From: an uncultured Glaciecola sp.
Lineage (GTDB): Bacteria; Pseudomonadota; Gammaproteobacteria; Enterobacterales; Alteromonadaceae
Assembly: GCF_937770335.1 (NCBI RefSeq)
Contig: NZ_CALJHY010000009.1
Span: forward strand, 88,176-152,175
DNA: 64,000 nucleotides
Reading direction: 5' to 3'
Each line of letters opens with the position of its first letter. Within the stretch, counting starts at the first letter, position 1. The translations under genes and the position numbers were made by a program. Under the pieces are notes generated by a model. The model saw only the letters and a program-made list of their open reading frames with translations, searched no databases and was not told the origin of the DNA. This document shows positions 1 through 9,621 of this stretch, piece after piece.

Positions 1-29
1 AATGCTTTGCAGATCCGTAAATTATTCAT
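1..29 (-). CDS. mshL: Start of probable MSHA secretin gene mshL (partial)
   Basis: Only the first nine codons lie in the window (reading M-N-N-L-R-I-C-K-A); the gene continues past position 1. The ATG at 29 overlaps the mshK stop in the string AATGAATAA. The same ATGAATAAT arrangement starts mshJ at the end of mshI2, which supports this start. The identity is inferred from the usual MSHA order mshI-mshJ-mshK-mshL; MshL is the outer-membrane secretin of the pilus. The visible residues alone do not identify it. Confidence 0.42.
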
Positions 30-405
30 TATTTGTCTGCTTCTTAAAATCACTTTTTTCATTTACCAAAAACCTTAAAGGCTTTGCCTTCGGTTCATTC
101 TCATTCTTTAAAAACACGCCAGAATTGGTGATCTCTGTCACGCGCCATGCGCCTACTTTTTCACCTACTTGTAACCAGCTATTATTAATCACGGCATAAA
201 AGATTAGGTTCTTTTTTAACACTGCCGTGAGATTAATCGAGGTATTAATTTTTGCTTGGTCGGCGGCATTCACAAAACGTTCGCTTATACTCGGTGGACG
301 GGTAGGATCGCTTAATGTCTGTGCTTGAATCGTTGCCGCAATACTAAATAGTGTTAGAAATAAAGCGATGCGCCCACAAAATCGACTACGTTTATTAATT
401 AACAT
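22..405 (-). CDS. mshK: MSHA pilus biogenesis protein MshK
   Basis: A small periplasmic or membrane-anchored factor of mannose-sensitive hemagglutinin (type IV) pilus assembly. The product has an N-terminal hydrophobic signal or anchor (about residues 8-28) followed by DPTRPP, the hallmark of MshK/PilP-type proteins, and a small C-terminal domain. A GTG at 420 is possible, but the ATG at 405 has GTGAGG about ten bases upstream and is preferred; it overlaps the end of mshJ by 11 bp. It lies last but one in the visible mshI-mshI2-mshJ-mshK series, all overlapping, so co-translation is likely. Function is inferred from family and order. Confidence 0.83.
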   Translation of the reverse strand: MLINKRSRFCGRIALFLTLFSIAATIQAQTLSDPTRPPSISERFVNAADQAKINTSINLTAVLKKNLIFYAVINNSWLQVGEKVGAWRVTEITNSGVFLKNENEPKAKPLRFLVNEKSDFKKQTNNE

Positions 406-1066
406 TGATATAAGCCTCACTTCTACTTAACGTAAACAGCTCAATATCAACTTGTGCTCGCGGAAACTCTTTAACTTCAAACTGTATTTCTCGCCAGTGC
501 AGTTTCCACTCCATTTGCTCTGCAGAAATTAAAAAATCACGGGTATCAAGGTACGACCCTTCAAACCTGATTTTTAAACCATGCTTAAATAATTCAGGAC
601 CAATAGAATCTTCAGAGCGATTGTTTTTTTTATCACTGCCAAAAATATTGCTCGGCGGTATAGAGGACATGCTCATTAATCTGAGTTTTTTCGCCTTTGT
701 AAATAATTGCTCAAGTAACAGAGGCATTGCGTAAGGCGGGACTAGTTGCTCTAGCTCGTCAGCAAACAACTTCTCCAAAATCAAAATTTGTTGATTAACA
801 CCCGCAATTTGATTTGTTATTTCGAGATCAGGATCTAGATTAAGCTGAGACTGAACCAAGTCTGCGCTATTTGCTATGTCAACAAGACGAAGCTTGTTTT
901 CTTTTATCTGCTTGCGGATATCAATTGTCTGCGCAATAGCTGGTTCAAGTAAGCCTAGAATAAAGACAATACAAATAACAAAAGGAACTGCATAAAAGAC
1001 CAGTTTTTGCTCTCGAACCGAAATGGTATTAAATTTCGCCTCGAGGTCGTCCATATAATTATTCAT
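395..1066 (-). CDS. mshJ: MSHA pilus biogenesis protein MshJ
   Basis: An inner-membrane assembly protein, the counterpart of PilO/GspM in type IV pilus and type II secretion platforms. The sequence has one membrane segment near the N-terminus (about residues 20-42, VFYAVPFVICIVFILGLL), then a coiled-coil-prone periplasmic stretch and a C-terminal ferredoxin-like part. The longest frame opens at a GTG at 1075. The ATG at 1066, which overlaps the mshI2 stop by 8 bp and follows GGTGAG, is the likelier start. Position between mshI2 and mshK supports the call. Confidence 0.84.
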   Translation of the reverse strand: MNNYMDDLEAKFNTISVREQKLVFYAVPFVICIVFILGLLEPAIAQTIDIRKQIKENKLRLVDIANSADLVQSQLNLDPDLEITNQIAGVNQQILILEKLFADELEQLVPPYAMPLLLEQLFTKAKKLRLMSMSSIPPSNIFGSDKKNNRSEDSIGPELFKHGLKIRFEGSYLDTRDFLISAEQMEWKLHWREIQFEVKEFPRAQVDIELFTLSRSEAYINVN

Positions 1067-1673
1067 TAGTCTCACCCCGCGTTACTTGTTTCTGCGACAT
1101 TTTACTTTCAATCTTAAAGCTCAATTGTTCTTCTCTTCGGAAAACCGTTGCCGCGCCAAAATTGCGATTATTAAAAAAATCGGTTTTACCAATAGATTTA
1201 AGCCAACTAGGCAGCGCATCTGGCCGGTTAATGTTGCCCTCTATTACAATTTCAGTCTCGTTAACTTTGAATGTTGTTAACCAAACATTGCTATTATTTA
1301 CTTCAGCAAATGAGGTTAATGCAATCGAAAATGGCTTCTCCTGAAGCTTGCTTAAATTCTTAAGCTTGTCCGCAAGATATTTTGCGGTTGAGAGCCTCAT
1401 TTTTTGGGTGACCAGTTTTGCCGATAAAACAGGGTTTTTTTGACGCAAGGTTAAGGTCTTAGTTAAGTCCTCAAGCTGACGTTGCTTGGATTTAATACTA
1501 CTTTGTACCTGTGATAATTCTTGCATACGTGATTGTTGATCTTGCCAGAAACCGAAATAGGCGCCACTCATAATTAGTAAAGCGATGACACCAAATACAA
1601 TTGTATTAGTGGCAGACACCCATGCAAACTGAGGTTTAAACTCGTCACGGTAAAGATCAATACGGGTATTCAT
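1059..1673 (-). CDS. mshI2: PilN-like MSHA biogenesis protein (MshI2)
   Basis: PilN/GspL-C-like inner-membrane protein of the MSHA platform, about 204 residues. It begins NTRIDLYRDEFKP, close to the PilN/MshI2 family start, followed by one membrane helix (about residues 23-42), a long heptad-rich segment (about 45-110) and a C-terminal ferredoxin-like domain. Its ATG overlaps the mshI stop by 4 bp (ATGA, 1670-1673). It would pair with the PilM-like MshI upstream and with MshJ downstream, as PilM-PilN-PilO do. Confidence 0.8.
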   Translation of the reverse strand: MNTRIDLYRDEFKPQFAWVSATNTIVFGVIALLIMSGAYFGFWQDQQSRMQELSQVQSSIKSKQRQLEDLTKTLTLRQKNPVLSAKLVTQKMRLSTAKYLADKLKNLSKLQEKPFSIALTSFAEVNNSNVWLTTFKVNETEIVIEGNINRPDALPSWLKSIGKTDFFNNRNFGAATVFRREEQLSFKIESKMSQKQVTRGETNE

Positions 1674-2665
1674 GACGATACCTCAGCACTTTTTGGAATG
1701 CCGCTATTGCTATCGCCTTGCTCAGTAGCTTTGCTTTTCTCGGTTATTACTGAATGCTTTACGTATGCAGCACCTAAACACGAGAAACTAGCCATTTTAA
1801 AATTGAAGCTTGAGTCACAAATTATCTCGGGCTCAAAAAGATTAACCGGCAGTCCCATGTTCTCTTGAATCTGCTTTGCGAGCTTTTCTGATAAGGAGGT
1901 ATCTAGTTTAAGCAGTACTTTGCGCACTGGTGATTGTCTTAGCTGACTTTCAAAATAGTCCATAGAACGTTGAATTTGTATACAAAGAGATTCGGTGATA
2001 CCCATTGAAAGTTCATTTTCACTGTAACTGCCCAGATTTTCGAACCCTCGGAGACGACGAGTAAAGTACAATTGGTTATTCTTAACAATATTTAAAACGA
2101 TTTCTTCGCCATGTTCTTGTACCAAGCTAATGACCGCGTCATCTGATGTTGGCGTTAATTCAACTGTAGCCGTTTCTTCTATTAGGATACTTTGTAAGTT
2201 TAAATTCGCGTCGTAAATACCCTTGCTAAGACTTTTGATATCTTTGCGAGGGATAGCGACGACGCTTAGCTTTGACTGGCCAGTTGCTTGCGCAGGCGGA
2301 TTTAAGTAGTCATAAACATAGTCGGTATTAGGTGGTAGTAAGTCTTTCAACGGCCATGCAATGGCAGCGTAAACTTCACTTTCAGGTACATTAGGCTTAT
2401 CAATTTGTAGCAGCTGGTACCAGTGGGAGGTTAGCGAAACGTAGCAATCTGTATTTGCTAGTTTGTGACGCTGGACATAGTCGGCCAGTTGCTTTTGCCA
2501 ATTTGAATGGCTAAAGCTTGCATCTAACACCCACTGCAATTCATCACCCTGTTTCTGTAAAGCGCACAAGAGTACACTGTCGCCAGAAAAAGCGATGCCG
2601 ACAGAAAAATACGATGACTTTCCTCTAAGTTTTGACTTGATAAGTTGTCGCCAACTCAAACGCAT
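1670..2665 (-). CDS. mshI: PilM-like MSHA biogenesis protein MshI
   Basis: PilM/MshI-type actin-fold cytoplasmic protein that links the pilus assembly ATPase to the membrane platform. Hallmarks are the N-terminal GIAFSGDSVLLCAL strand-turn pattern, AIAWPLKDLLP, IQRSMDYFESQLRQSPV and a C-terminal FSCLGAAYV segment. No signal peptide. An in-frame ATG at 2707 would add 14 residues but lacks a Shine-Dalgarno. The ATG at 2665 (MRLSWRQL) has AAAAGG about 12 bases upstream and matches the family start better. It is the first MSHA gene visible; mshH or a promoter would be expected upstream, but about 1 kb without a gene lies there. Confidence 0.8.
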   Translation of the reverse strand: MRLSWRQLIKSKLRGKSSYFSVGIAFSGDSVLLCALQKQGDELQWVLDASFSHSNWQKQLADYVQRHKLANTDCYVSLTSHWYQLLQIDKPNVPESEVYAAIAWPLKDLLPPNTDYVYDYLNPPAQATGQSKLSVVAIPRKDIKSLSKGIYDANLNLQSILIEETATVELTPTSDDAVISLVQEHGEEIVLNIVKNNQLYFTRRLRGFENLGSYSENELSMGITESLCIQIQRSMDYFESQLRQSPVRKVLLKLDTSLSEKLAKQIQENMGLPVNLFEPEIICDSSFNFKMASFSCLGAAYVKHSVITEKSKATEQGDSNSGIPKSAEVSS

Positions 2666-2709
2666 AAGATATCCGTGCCTTTTGGTTATTTGTGCTCCAA
2701 TGAGCATTG

Positions 2710-3632
2710 GTCAGTGGAATGGTTTGATGTCGATACGTATGACGTTAAACACAAGTAGTGAATTCCACGTTACTAATGGTATATCGGCTTCAAAAAAATT
2801 TTCTTAACCTTTACAATTCCTTTAATCACAGACTTAGTGTATGTGATCGGTTTTCATGATTAGGTATGCAATACCCAACAGCCTGTTTCTCAAATTATAC
2901 GTATCATCCATTATACAAATTAGTAAGATAGGCGAAAATACTCGATTACAGTGGGTTTAGAGCACACAATTGAGAGATTTTCATACTCTAATTTAAATGT
3001 TCTGCCCTATAAAAATCGTCTACTAAAACAAATAAATAAGGAAAATAGTCCAGTAAAGAAGTAGCTAATATAGAATCCAATTGATTTATTGCGGTGCCTT
3101 CATTAATAAAAACGCAGTAAATGAGTTAGTTATCAATGGGGCAAAGATTGGCATAGCGATGGTTTTATTTGTGGGAGTTACAGGGTATATTTTAGGAAAA
3201 GACGCAAAAGTCGGGTCAGGGCTTCGTTTTTCATGCGTTTTGAGTACGCCTGCAACTGGCGCGTAAAACAACGGTGACATACGGGGTGAAAATCTAGCAC
3301 ACGGCAGAAACAGCCATTCTTAAGCCTATTAGCATATACTAAAGTAGTAATTTCGGACCTCAGAGTGACATTTCTCTTACCCTAAGAACAAGTCGCAAAT
3401 GGCGCGCTCGTTGCGTTTTTCCACTTAGTTGAATGCTAATACCAAGCCTTAATCATTAACCCTAATTCAACAAAGCGATGCTAAAAACTTATTACTTACA
3501 TTAATTCAAGAAGCGCACAAAGGGCTAAGCAGCCGAACCAACTAGCTAGCCTCTATACTTCACATACTATAAACGTCTGTAAAACAGGCCTTAATTAACT
3601 TAACTTCATATTGTATATTTTTGTAATCAAAA
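2710..3632. other. Gene-free stretch between mshI and ssb
   Basis: About 0.9 kb without a credible gene. Short open frames exist on both strands around 3081-3280 but have no ribosome-binding site or recognised family. The block at 3210-3265 (from 'cgcaaaagtcggg' to 'ggcgcgtaaaac') and the one near 3395-3520 look like degenerate intergenic repeat sequence of the kind scattered in Alteromonadales genomes, but I cannot prove this from one copy. The MSHA operon promoter should lie at its left end; no clear sigma-70 site was identified. Confidence 0.5.
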
Positions 3633-3658
3633 AAAAAGCCTGTAAAAACAGGCTTTTT
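3633..3658 (-). terminator. Rho-independent terminator after ssb
   Basis: A perfect 11-bp stem (AAAAAGCCTGT / ACAGGCTTTTT) with an AAAA loop. Because the stem is flanked by A and T runs it can act in both directions. It lies 85 bp past the ssb stop on the minus strand. Confidence 0.9.
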
Positions 3659-3742
3659 CGTATTTATAATCTACTTTTCTTAGAATTAAACCGTCATTGA
3701 CTTACAGAGTAATAGTTTACAAATATGGGCCTTAAGTACAAG

Positions 3743-4342
3743 CTAGAATGGAATATCATCATCAAAATCAAAATCAGGCTCTGCCATAGGCGGAGTTTTC
3801 TGAGGAGCCTGCTGTGGCGACTGTTGTGAAGACTTATTATAGCCGCCACCTTGATTTGACTGGCTACCAGCGCCCTGTTGATAACCGCCTTGGTTACTTT
3901 GACCACCTTGGTTATTCTGACCACCTTGGTTATTCTGACCGCCTTGAGGACTTTGCTGATAACCGCCTTGACTGCCACCACTTTGGCCACCGCCGCCAGT
4001 TTCATTCCGGCCACCTAACATTTGCAATTGATCTGCAATGACTTCAGTTGTGTAACGATCGTTACCTTGCTGATCTTGCCACTTGCGTGTTTGCAATTTA
4101 CCTTCTAAGTAAATTTGAGACCCTTTCTTCAAGTACTCACCTGCAATTTCCGCTAAACGGCGGTACATAGTGACTTTGTGCCATTCTGTTTTTTCTTGAA
4201 GTTGACCTTGCTGGTCTTTCCAACTTTCACTAGTGGCGATACTCAAATTGGCAACGGCATTACCATTGGGCATATAACGAACTTCTGGGTCGTTGCCTAA
4301 ATTGCCAACTAAGATTACTTTATTCACACCTCTAGAGGCCAT
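3743..4342 (-). CDS. ssb: Single-stranded DNA-binding protein
   Basis: Binds single-stranded DNA in replication, repair and recombination as a tetramer. Residues 1-110 form the OB fold (start [15 protein letters not shown], then [23 protein letters not shown]). A flexible Gly/Gln/Asn linker (about 112-180) follows, and the conserved acidic tip [10 protein letters not shown] recruits partner proteins. At 199 residues it is longer than E. coli SSB (178), through a linker that includes near-repeats of QNNQGG. It sits next to the MFS gene and uvrA, a common gammaproteobacterial layout. I saw no CTGT-N8-ACAG LexA site upstream (4343-4570). Confidence 0.97.
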   Translation of the reverse strand: MASRGVNKVILVGNLGNDPEVRYMPNGNAVANLSIATSESWKDQQGQLQEKTEWHKVTMYRRLAEIAGEYLKKGSQIYLEGKLQTRKWQDQQGNDRYTTEVIADQLQMLGGRNETGGGGQSGGSQGGYQQSPQGGQNNQGGQNNQGGQSNQGGYQQGAGSQSNQGGGYNKSSQQSPQQAPQKTPPMAEPDFDFDDDIPF

Positions 4343-4570
4343 GCTAACTCCTGTGATTTACACTTATTTAATTGTTCTTATGTCGCTTAATTCGAATATT
4401 ATGCTATTAACCAATGCTGGTTTCACACATAAACGGATGTCGATATTGGCGTCTTAATTATACTAACTAATATACTATTGAATTGGATGTATTGCACACC
4501 CAATTCACCTGATTTTTTGATAAACAGTTCTGTGATTCAGGGTTTACTAATGGCTAACTTTAAATCTTTC

Positions 4571-5926
4571 TCAGCTAATCAATGATTTAGCTTTTTCGAT
4601 GTCAAATCCAGTGCTATCGACTTTCAAATATACTGCGCTTTTTTCAACATCAACTAGCACCTCTTGCACACCTTCAATTTTTTGCAAATCGCACTCTAGC
4701 TTCTTTTGATTTGATATTTGTAAAAGAATGCCTGTGTTTTCAATAGAGAGAGTGACTCTTTTTACTTTCGTGGTTTTTTGTAATCCCCACACAATAACCA
4801 TGGCGATAACAATGAATAGCAAACAAGCCACTAAAGCTAATTTAGGACCTAGCCATCCATTTAATATGCCCGATATTAAACCACCTAAAAACGCACCGAA
4901 AAATTGAAAACTCGCATAGATCCCCATGGCGCTGCCTTTTTTGCCAGCCGGAGCAATGCTCGATACCATTACCGGCATGTGTGCTTCCATGTAGTTAAAT
5001 CCAGCAAAAAACAAGGTTCCTGCAAGCAGAATAATGAGCCAATTCAACTCAGGTAATAATAACAATCCGAAGCCTGTCGCCATAAAAGTCAAAGATATTA
5101 TAAAAGACGTTGACGTTTGTAGATGCTTACAGACTTTCATTAACACAACCAAAATCAACACTGAAACAAACAGAATTGGTGTGTAAATTTTCCAATGTTC
5201 ATCTAGGCTAAGATTCACTTGCGTAAGCAACACAGGTACTTGCACGAAAAAGCAGGTTATTAGTAAATGCACCGTCAAAACACTTATATTTAAACGCCAC
5301 AGACTCGGGTCTTTAGCTAGGTTTTTTAGTTGACTAAGTTGCGGAAGTGCATCTCCCGATGGACTATTTTGTTTAGGGGTTGGCACACCAAACTTAACCA
5401 GAGGCAAACAGAAAACTGTCAGTACCGCCGTAATCCAGAATATCCCTTGAATACCATAGAGTCCGGCAATAATCGGACCGGTTAAAAGGGCAACGTAGAA
5501 TGAGAGGCCAATAGAAACACCAATAATCGCCATTACTTTTGCACGCTCTGACTCGCGCGTTACGTCTGCTGCCAATGCCATTACCGCACCAGCTATGGCA
5601 CCCGCGCCTTGCAAAATTCGACCCACCGTTAACATGATCATAGAATCCGCATTAGCGGCAATCACACTGCCGATTGCAAAGAAGCAAAGTCCCATATAAA
5701 TAACTGGCTTGCGGCCCCATTTATCGGATAGCACCCCCATAGGTATCTGCAATATGGCTTGAGTCAACCCATAGCCACCAATTGCTAGCCCAACAAGGAG
5801 CGGCGAATAGTCTGGATATTCAACCGCGGCGATTGCTAGGACCGGAATTACCATAAATAACCCAAGCATACGTAATACGTAAACTAAAGCTAAACTAATG
5901 GCTGCACGTGTTTCTTGTGGATTCAA
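4571..5926 (-). CDS. yajR: YajR-like MFS transporter with C-terminal ferredoxin-like domain
   Basis: Inner-membrane major facilitator of 451 residues, close in length to E. coli YajR (454). Twelve hydrophobic segments span about 1-385. Motif A reads GVLSDKWGRKP between helices 2 and 3. After the last helix a soluble tail of about 65 residues (VKRVTLSIENTGILL... to KSLIS) has the beta-alpha-beta pattern of the YAM/HMA-like domain of YajR, but has no CxxC metal site. Substrate unknown. The start is a TTG at 5926 with only a weak Shine-Dalgarno; no better in-frame ATG exists before helix 1. Divergent from uvrA; it lies between ssb and uvrA as in many relatives. Confidence 0.82.
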   Translation of the reverse strand: MNPQETRAAISLALVYVLRMLGLFMVIPVLAIAAVEYPDYSPLLVGLAIGGYGLTQAILQIPMGVLSDKWGRKPVIYMGLCFFAIGSVIAANADSMIMLTVGRILQGAGAIAGAVMALAADVTRESERAKVMAIIGVSIGLSFYVALLTGPIIAGLYGIQGIFWITAVLTVFCLPLVKFGVPTPKQNSPSGDALPQLSQLKNLAKDPSLWRLNISVLTVHLLITCFFVQVPVLLTQVNLSLDEHWKIYTPILFVSVLILVVLMKVCKHLQTSTSFIISLTFMATGFGLLLLPELNWLIILLAGTLFFAGFNYMEAHMPVMVSSIAPAGKKGSAMGIYASFQFFGAFLGGLISGILNGWLGPKLALVACLLFIVIAMVIVWGLQKTTKVKRVTLSIENTGILLQISNQKKLECDLQKIEGVQEVLVDVEKSAVYLKVDSTGFDIEKAKSLIS

Positions 5927-6126
5927 CTTCGTATTATTTCCATTGGTTAATTATAGATAATCTGTGTCGAGCAGACTGTAACTAAGCGGTTCAATTCTAA
6001 CACAAGAATTTGACGTACTCATAATTGCATGATCCCTTCTATTCATGATCCGTAACAAACTCATATTTTTTCGTAAATTTGTGTCATACTTATCGATTGT
6101 TCTGGCACCATCTCATCTAAGGCAAT

Positions 6127-8976
6127 ATGGATAAAATAGAAGTTCGCGGGGCTCGCACCCATAACCTGAAAAACATCAATATTGAACTCCCAAGGAACAA
6201 GCTTGTTGTAATTACTGGCTTATCTGGTTCAGGGAAATCTTCACTGGCATTCGACACATTATATGCTGAAGGTCAGCGTCGTTATGTGGAATCTTTATCT
6301 GCTTACGCAAGACAGTTTTTGTCCATGATGGAAAAGCCAGATGTTGATCACATAGCAGGTCTGTCGCCCGCTATTTCAATAGAACAGAAATCAACATCGC
6401 ATAATCCGCGATCAACTGTGGGCACAATTACGGAAATTTACGATTACTTGCGCTTGCTATTCGCTCGCGTAGGTGAACCAAAATGTCCAGACCACGATGT
6501 TGCTCTGAATGCACAAACAGTGAGTCAAATGGTTGACCGCGTATTAGAAATGCCTGAAGGCACCAAACTCATGCTATTGGCGCCGGTTGTCCAAGACCGT
6601 AAAGGCGAGCATGTAAAAACACTTGAAAGCTTATGTGCTCAAGGTTTTATTCGGGCGCGTATTGATGGTGAAGTTTGCGATTTGACCGATCCGCCCCCGC
6701 TCGACCTGCACAAAAAGCATACTATTGAAGTGGTCGTGGACCGCTTTAAAGTGCGTGATGATTTGCAGCTTCGCTTGGCTGAATCATTTGAAACTGCACT
6801 CACACTTTCTGCTGGCTCAGCTAAAGTAGCGTACATGGACGATGATGAAAAACACAAAGACGAAATTGTGTTGTCTGCAAACTTTGCGTGTCCGCATTGT
6901 GGTTACAGTATAACAGAGCTAGAACCGAGAATATTTTCATTCAATAACCCCGCTGGTGCTTGTCAAACCTGCGATGGCTTGGGAACAAAGCAGTTTTTCG
7001 ACCCGCACAGAGTCGTCGGCAACACTGAAATCAGCTTAAGTGGCGGTGCTATTCGTGGTTGGGATAAGCGCAGTTATTATTACTTCCAGATGCTGCAGTC
7101 CGTTGCGGATCATTACAAATTTAACTTAAACACCCCTTTTGAAAAACTAGATGAGCAATCTAAAGATATCGTTTTGTTTGGCAGTAAAGGCACCTCCATT
7201 AAGTTTAAGTACATTAATGAACGTGGCGATATTATGGAGCGAAAGCATCCATTTGAGGGCATCATTCCTAATATGGAACGTCGTTTTCGCGAAACTGAAT
7301 CTAATACAGTGCGTGAAGAACTCGGCAAATATATGAGCCACCAAAATTGCACCAGTTGTTCAGGCGCAAGGCTCCGAGTGGAGGCCAGAAACGTATTTAT
7401 TCAGGGCACCAATTTACCTGAAGTCGCACAGATGTCGATTGCCGCATGTTTAAGTTTCTTCTCAAATTTAGAACTGACAGGCCAACGCGGTGAAATTGCA
7501 GATAAAATTCTAAAAGAAATTCAAGACCGCTTAGCCTTTTTGGTCAATGTTGGTTTGAACTACCTATCATTGTCGCGCAGTGCTGACACATTATCCGGTG
7601 GCGAAGCACAGCGTATTCGACTTGCGAGTCAAATTGGTGCAGGTCTAGTCGGCGTAATGTATGTGCTGGACGAGCCATCTATCGGTTTGCATCAACGCGA
7701 CAACTCAAGACTCCTAGAAACGCTCCGTCATTTGCGTGATTTAGGCAACACCGTTATCGTTGTTGAACATGATGAAGACGCGATTAAAGAAGCCGATTAC
7801 ATCGTGGACATTGGTCCCGGTGCTGGTGTGCATGGTGGCGAAATTATTGCTCAGGGTTCCCTAGAAGATATCATGAATAGTGAACGTTCACTCACTGGTA
7901 AGTATTTATCAGGGAAAGAGTTCATTGTAATACCAGAGAAGCGAAATAGCACAAAAGATCGTAAATGGGTAAAGTTAACCGGTGCCACTGGTAACAATTT
8001 ACAATCAGTGACATTGAAGATCCCACAAGGCTTGATGACGTGTGTTACAGGTGTATCTGGGTCAGGTAAATCAACGTTGATTAACGATACTTTTTATCGC
8101 ATAGCGCAACGTGATTTAAACCGTGCTACCACTAACGAACCCGCTCCGTATAAAAGCATAACGGGGTTGGAACATATGGATAAAGTAGTCGATATTGACC
8201 AAAGTCCAATTGGTAGAACCCCACGTTCGAACCCTGCAACGTACGCGGGTATTTTCACCCCTATTCGTGAAATATTTGCAGGTACGCAAGAGGCACGTTC
8301 GCGCGGCTACAAGGCTGGACGATTCAGTTTTAACGTCAAAGGCGGACGTTGTGAAGCATGCCAAGGTGATGGTTTGATTAAAGTCGAAATGCACTTTTTG
8401 CCGGATGTTTATGTGTCTTGCGATGTGTGTATGGGTAAGCGATACAATCGTGAAACACTAGAAATTCGTTATAAAAATAAAAACATTCATGAAATTTTGG
8501 AAATGACAGTAGAAGACGCACGTGATTTCTTTGAAGCAATTCCGTCAATTAATCGCAAGCTACAAACCTTGATGGACGTTGGCCTTTCATATATTGGTTT
8601 AGGCCAGTCAGCCACAACACTGTCAGGTGGTGAAGCACAACGCGTTAAGCTTGCAAAAGAACTATCTAAACGCGATACCGGTCAAACCCTCTATATCTTA
8701 GATGAGCCGACTACAGGTCTGCATTTCCATGATATTAAGCAGTTGCTGGAAGTACTGCATCGTTTACGTGACCACGGTAATACTGTTGTTGTTATTGAGC
8801 ATAATCTTGACGTTGTAAAAACAGCTGACTGGGTTATTGATCTGGGTCCAGAAGGTGGTTCAGGTGGTGGTCTTATCGTTGCAGAAGGAACACCAGAAGA
8901 TATTTGTAAAGTTGCCGCTTCGCACACAGGTAAATACCTAGCCAAAATGTTGGCTGGTAAACAAGTTAAAAGCTAG
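6127..8976 (+). CDS. uvrA: Excinuclease ABC subunit A
   Basis: DNA damage-recognition ATPase of nucleotide excision repair; dimerises and loads UvrB. The 949 residues carry two ABC modules: Walker A GLSGSGKS at 31-38 and GVSGSGKS in the second half, and two LSGGEAQR signatures. Zinc-binding cysteines are visible as CPHCGY...CQTC and CEAC...CDVC. Length matches the family (940 in E. coli). It diverges from the MFS gene across a 200-bp gap. In E. coli uvrA is LexA-controlled, but I found no CTGT-N8-ACAG box in 5927-6126. Confidence 0.98.
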   Translation: MDKIEVRGARTHNLKNINIELPRNKLVVITGLSGSGKSSLAFDTLYAEGQRRYVESLSAYARQFLSMMEKPDVDHIAGLSPAISIEQKSTSHNPRSTVGTITEIYDYLRLLFARVGEPKCPDHDVALNAQTVSQMVDRVLEMPEGTKLMLLAPVVQDRKGEHVKTLESLCAQGFIRARIDGEVCDLTDPPPLDLHKKHTIEVVVDRFKVRDDLQLRLAESFETALTLSAGSAKVAYMDDDEKHKDEIVLSANFACPHCGYSITELEPRIFSFNNPAGACQTCDGLGTKQFFDPHRVVGNTEISLSGGAIRGWDKRSYYYFQMLQSVADHYKFNLNTPFEKLDEQSKDIVLFGSKGTSIKFKYINERGDIMERKHPFEGIIPNMERRFRETESNTVREELGKYMSHQNCTSCSGARLRVEARNVFIQGTNLPEVAQMSIAACLSFFSNLELTGQRGEIADKILKEIQDRLAFLVNVGLNYLSLSRSADTLSGGEAQRIRLASQIGAGLVGVMYVLDEPSIGLHQRDNSRLLETLRHLRDLGNTVIVVEHDEDAIKEADYIVDIGPGAGVHGGEIIAQGSLEDIMNSERSLTGKYLSGKEFIVIPEKRNSTKDRKWVKLTGATGNNLQSVTLKIPQGLMTCVTGVSGSGKSTLINDTFYRIAQRDLNRATTNEPAPYKSITGLEHMDKVVDIDQSPIGRTPRSNPATYAGIFTPIREIFAGTQEARSRGYKAGRFSFNVKGGRCEACQGDGLIKVEMHFLPDVYVSCDVCMGKRYNRETLEIRYKNKNIHEILEMTVEDARDFFEAIPSINRKLQTLMDVGLSYIGLGQSATTLSGGEAQRVKLAKELSKRDTGQTLYILDEPTTGLHFHDIKQLLEVLHRLRDHGNTVVVIEHNLDVVKTADWVIDLGPEGGSGGGLIVAEGTPEDICKVAASHTGKYLAKMLAGKQVKS

Positions 8977-9063
8977 CCACGAGCCGATAGAGTAATAGTA
9001 GCTCGTAAAGTACTAAAAGATAATAAAAAGCCTACTAGCGAATAAAGTATCTGCTAGCTTATT

Positions 9064-9158
9064 AATTGCCCAGGCGCTTATAAATTGCCCAAGCGCCTAT
9101 AAATTACCCAAGCGCCTATAAATTGTCCAAGCGCCTATAAATTGCCCAAGCGCCTATA
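9064..9158 (+). repeat. Five tandem copies of a 19-bp repeat
   Basis: Five head-to-tail copies at 9064-9082, 9083-9101, 9102-9120, 9121-9139 and 9140-9158, consensus AATTGCCCAAGCGCCTATA, with one to three changes in single copies. The array ends 18 bp before the TTG start of the thioesterase gene, so it lies in that gene's leader or promoter. Each copy contains TATAAA across the junction, but no spaced -35 element was evident. Copy number could vary between strains. Confidence 0.93.
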
Positions 9159-9175
9159 AAGAGAAGGAATAAAAG

Positions 9176-9574
9176 TTGTTAAGTATTGAATTTGATGTTC
9201 GTTTTTACGAAACAGACGCATTACAGCATGTCAGCAACACGGCATTAGTGGGCTGGTTTGAAACCGCTCGCCTGCCTATATTTAAATACTTCACACCTGA
9301 ACTTGATCTGAGTAACTGGCCTCTTATTTTGGCTAATTATAATGTCGACTTTTTAGAGCAAATTTACTTGGCAAATCCAGTTGAAGTAAAAACTTGGATT
9401 AGTCGCATTGGCAATAGCTCTTTTATCGTTTACCAAGAGTTATGGCAGTCCAACATGAAAAAAGCAAAAGGCACAACGACTCTCGTTCACTTCGATTATA
9501 AAAGTAAAAAGTCATTGCGTATCCCTGATGATATTCGCGCTAAACTTGAAGAACATAAAATAGAACTTGAGTAA
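9176..9574 (+). CDS. Acyl-CoA thioesterase, hot-dog fold (YbgC/4HBT family)
   Basis: Predicted cytoplasmic thioesterase of 132 residues. The motif YETDALQHVSN (about residues 11-21) is the YbgC/4HBT signature, with Asp14 as the likely catalytic residue; WFETARLPIF and the strand VDFLEQIYLANPVEV fit the fold. The start is TTG at 9176, supported by GAGAAGGA seven bases upstream. It follows the 19-bp array directly and precedes an oxygenase gene by 47 bp, possibly in one transcript. It is not next to tol-pal genes, so the substrate and a Tol-Pal link are unknown. Confidence 0.83.
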   Translation: MLSIEFDVRFYETDALQHVSNTALVGWFETARLPIFKYFTPELDLSNWPLILANYNVDFLEQIYLANPVEVKTWISRIGNSSFIVYQELWQSNMKKAKGTTTLVHFDYKSKKSLRIPDDIRAKLEEHKIELE

Positions 9575-9621
9575 GGTTCGCTATCTTATTTTGAACCAGC
9601 TGGACAATAGAGGAAGGCATT

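Noticed and set aside
3081..3280. Overlapping short open frames on both strands (61 and 64 codons) in the mshI-ssb gap
   Set aside because: No ribosome-binding site, no recognised family, and both strands open equally; more likely degenerate repeat DNA than a gene.
5950..5990. CTGTGTCGAGCAGACTGT upstream of uvrA as LexA box
   Set aside because: The second half does not give ACAG at the required spacing.
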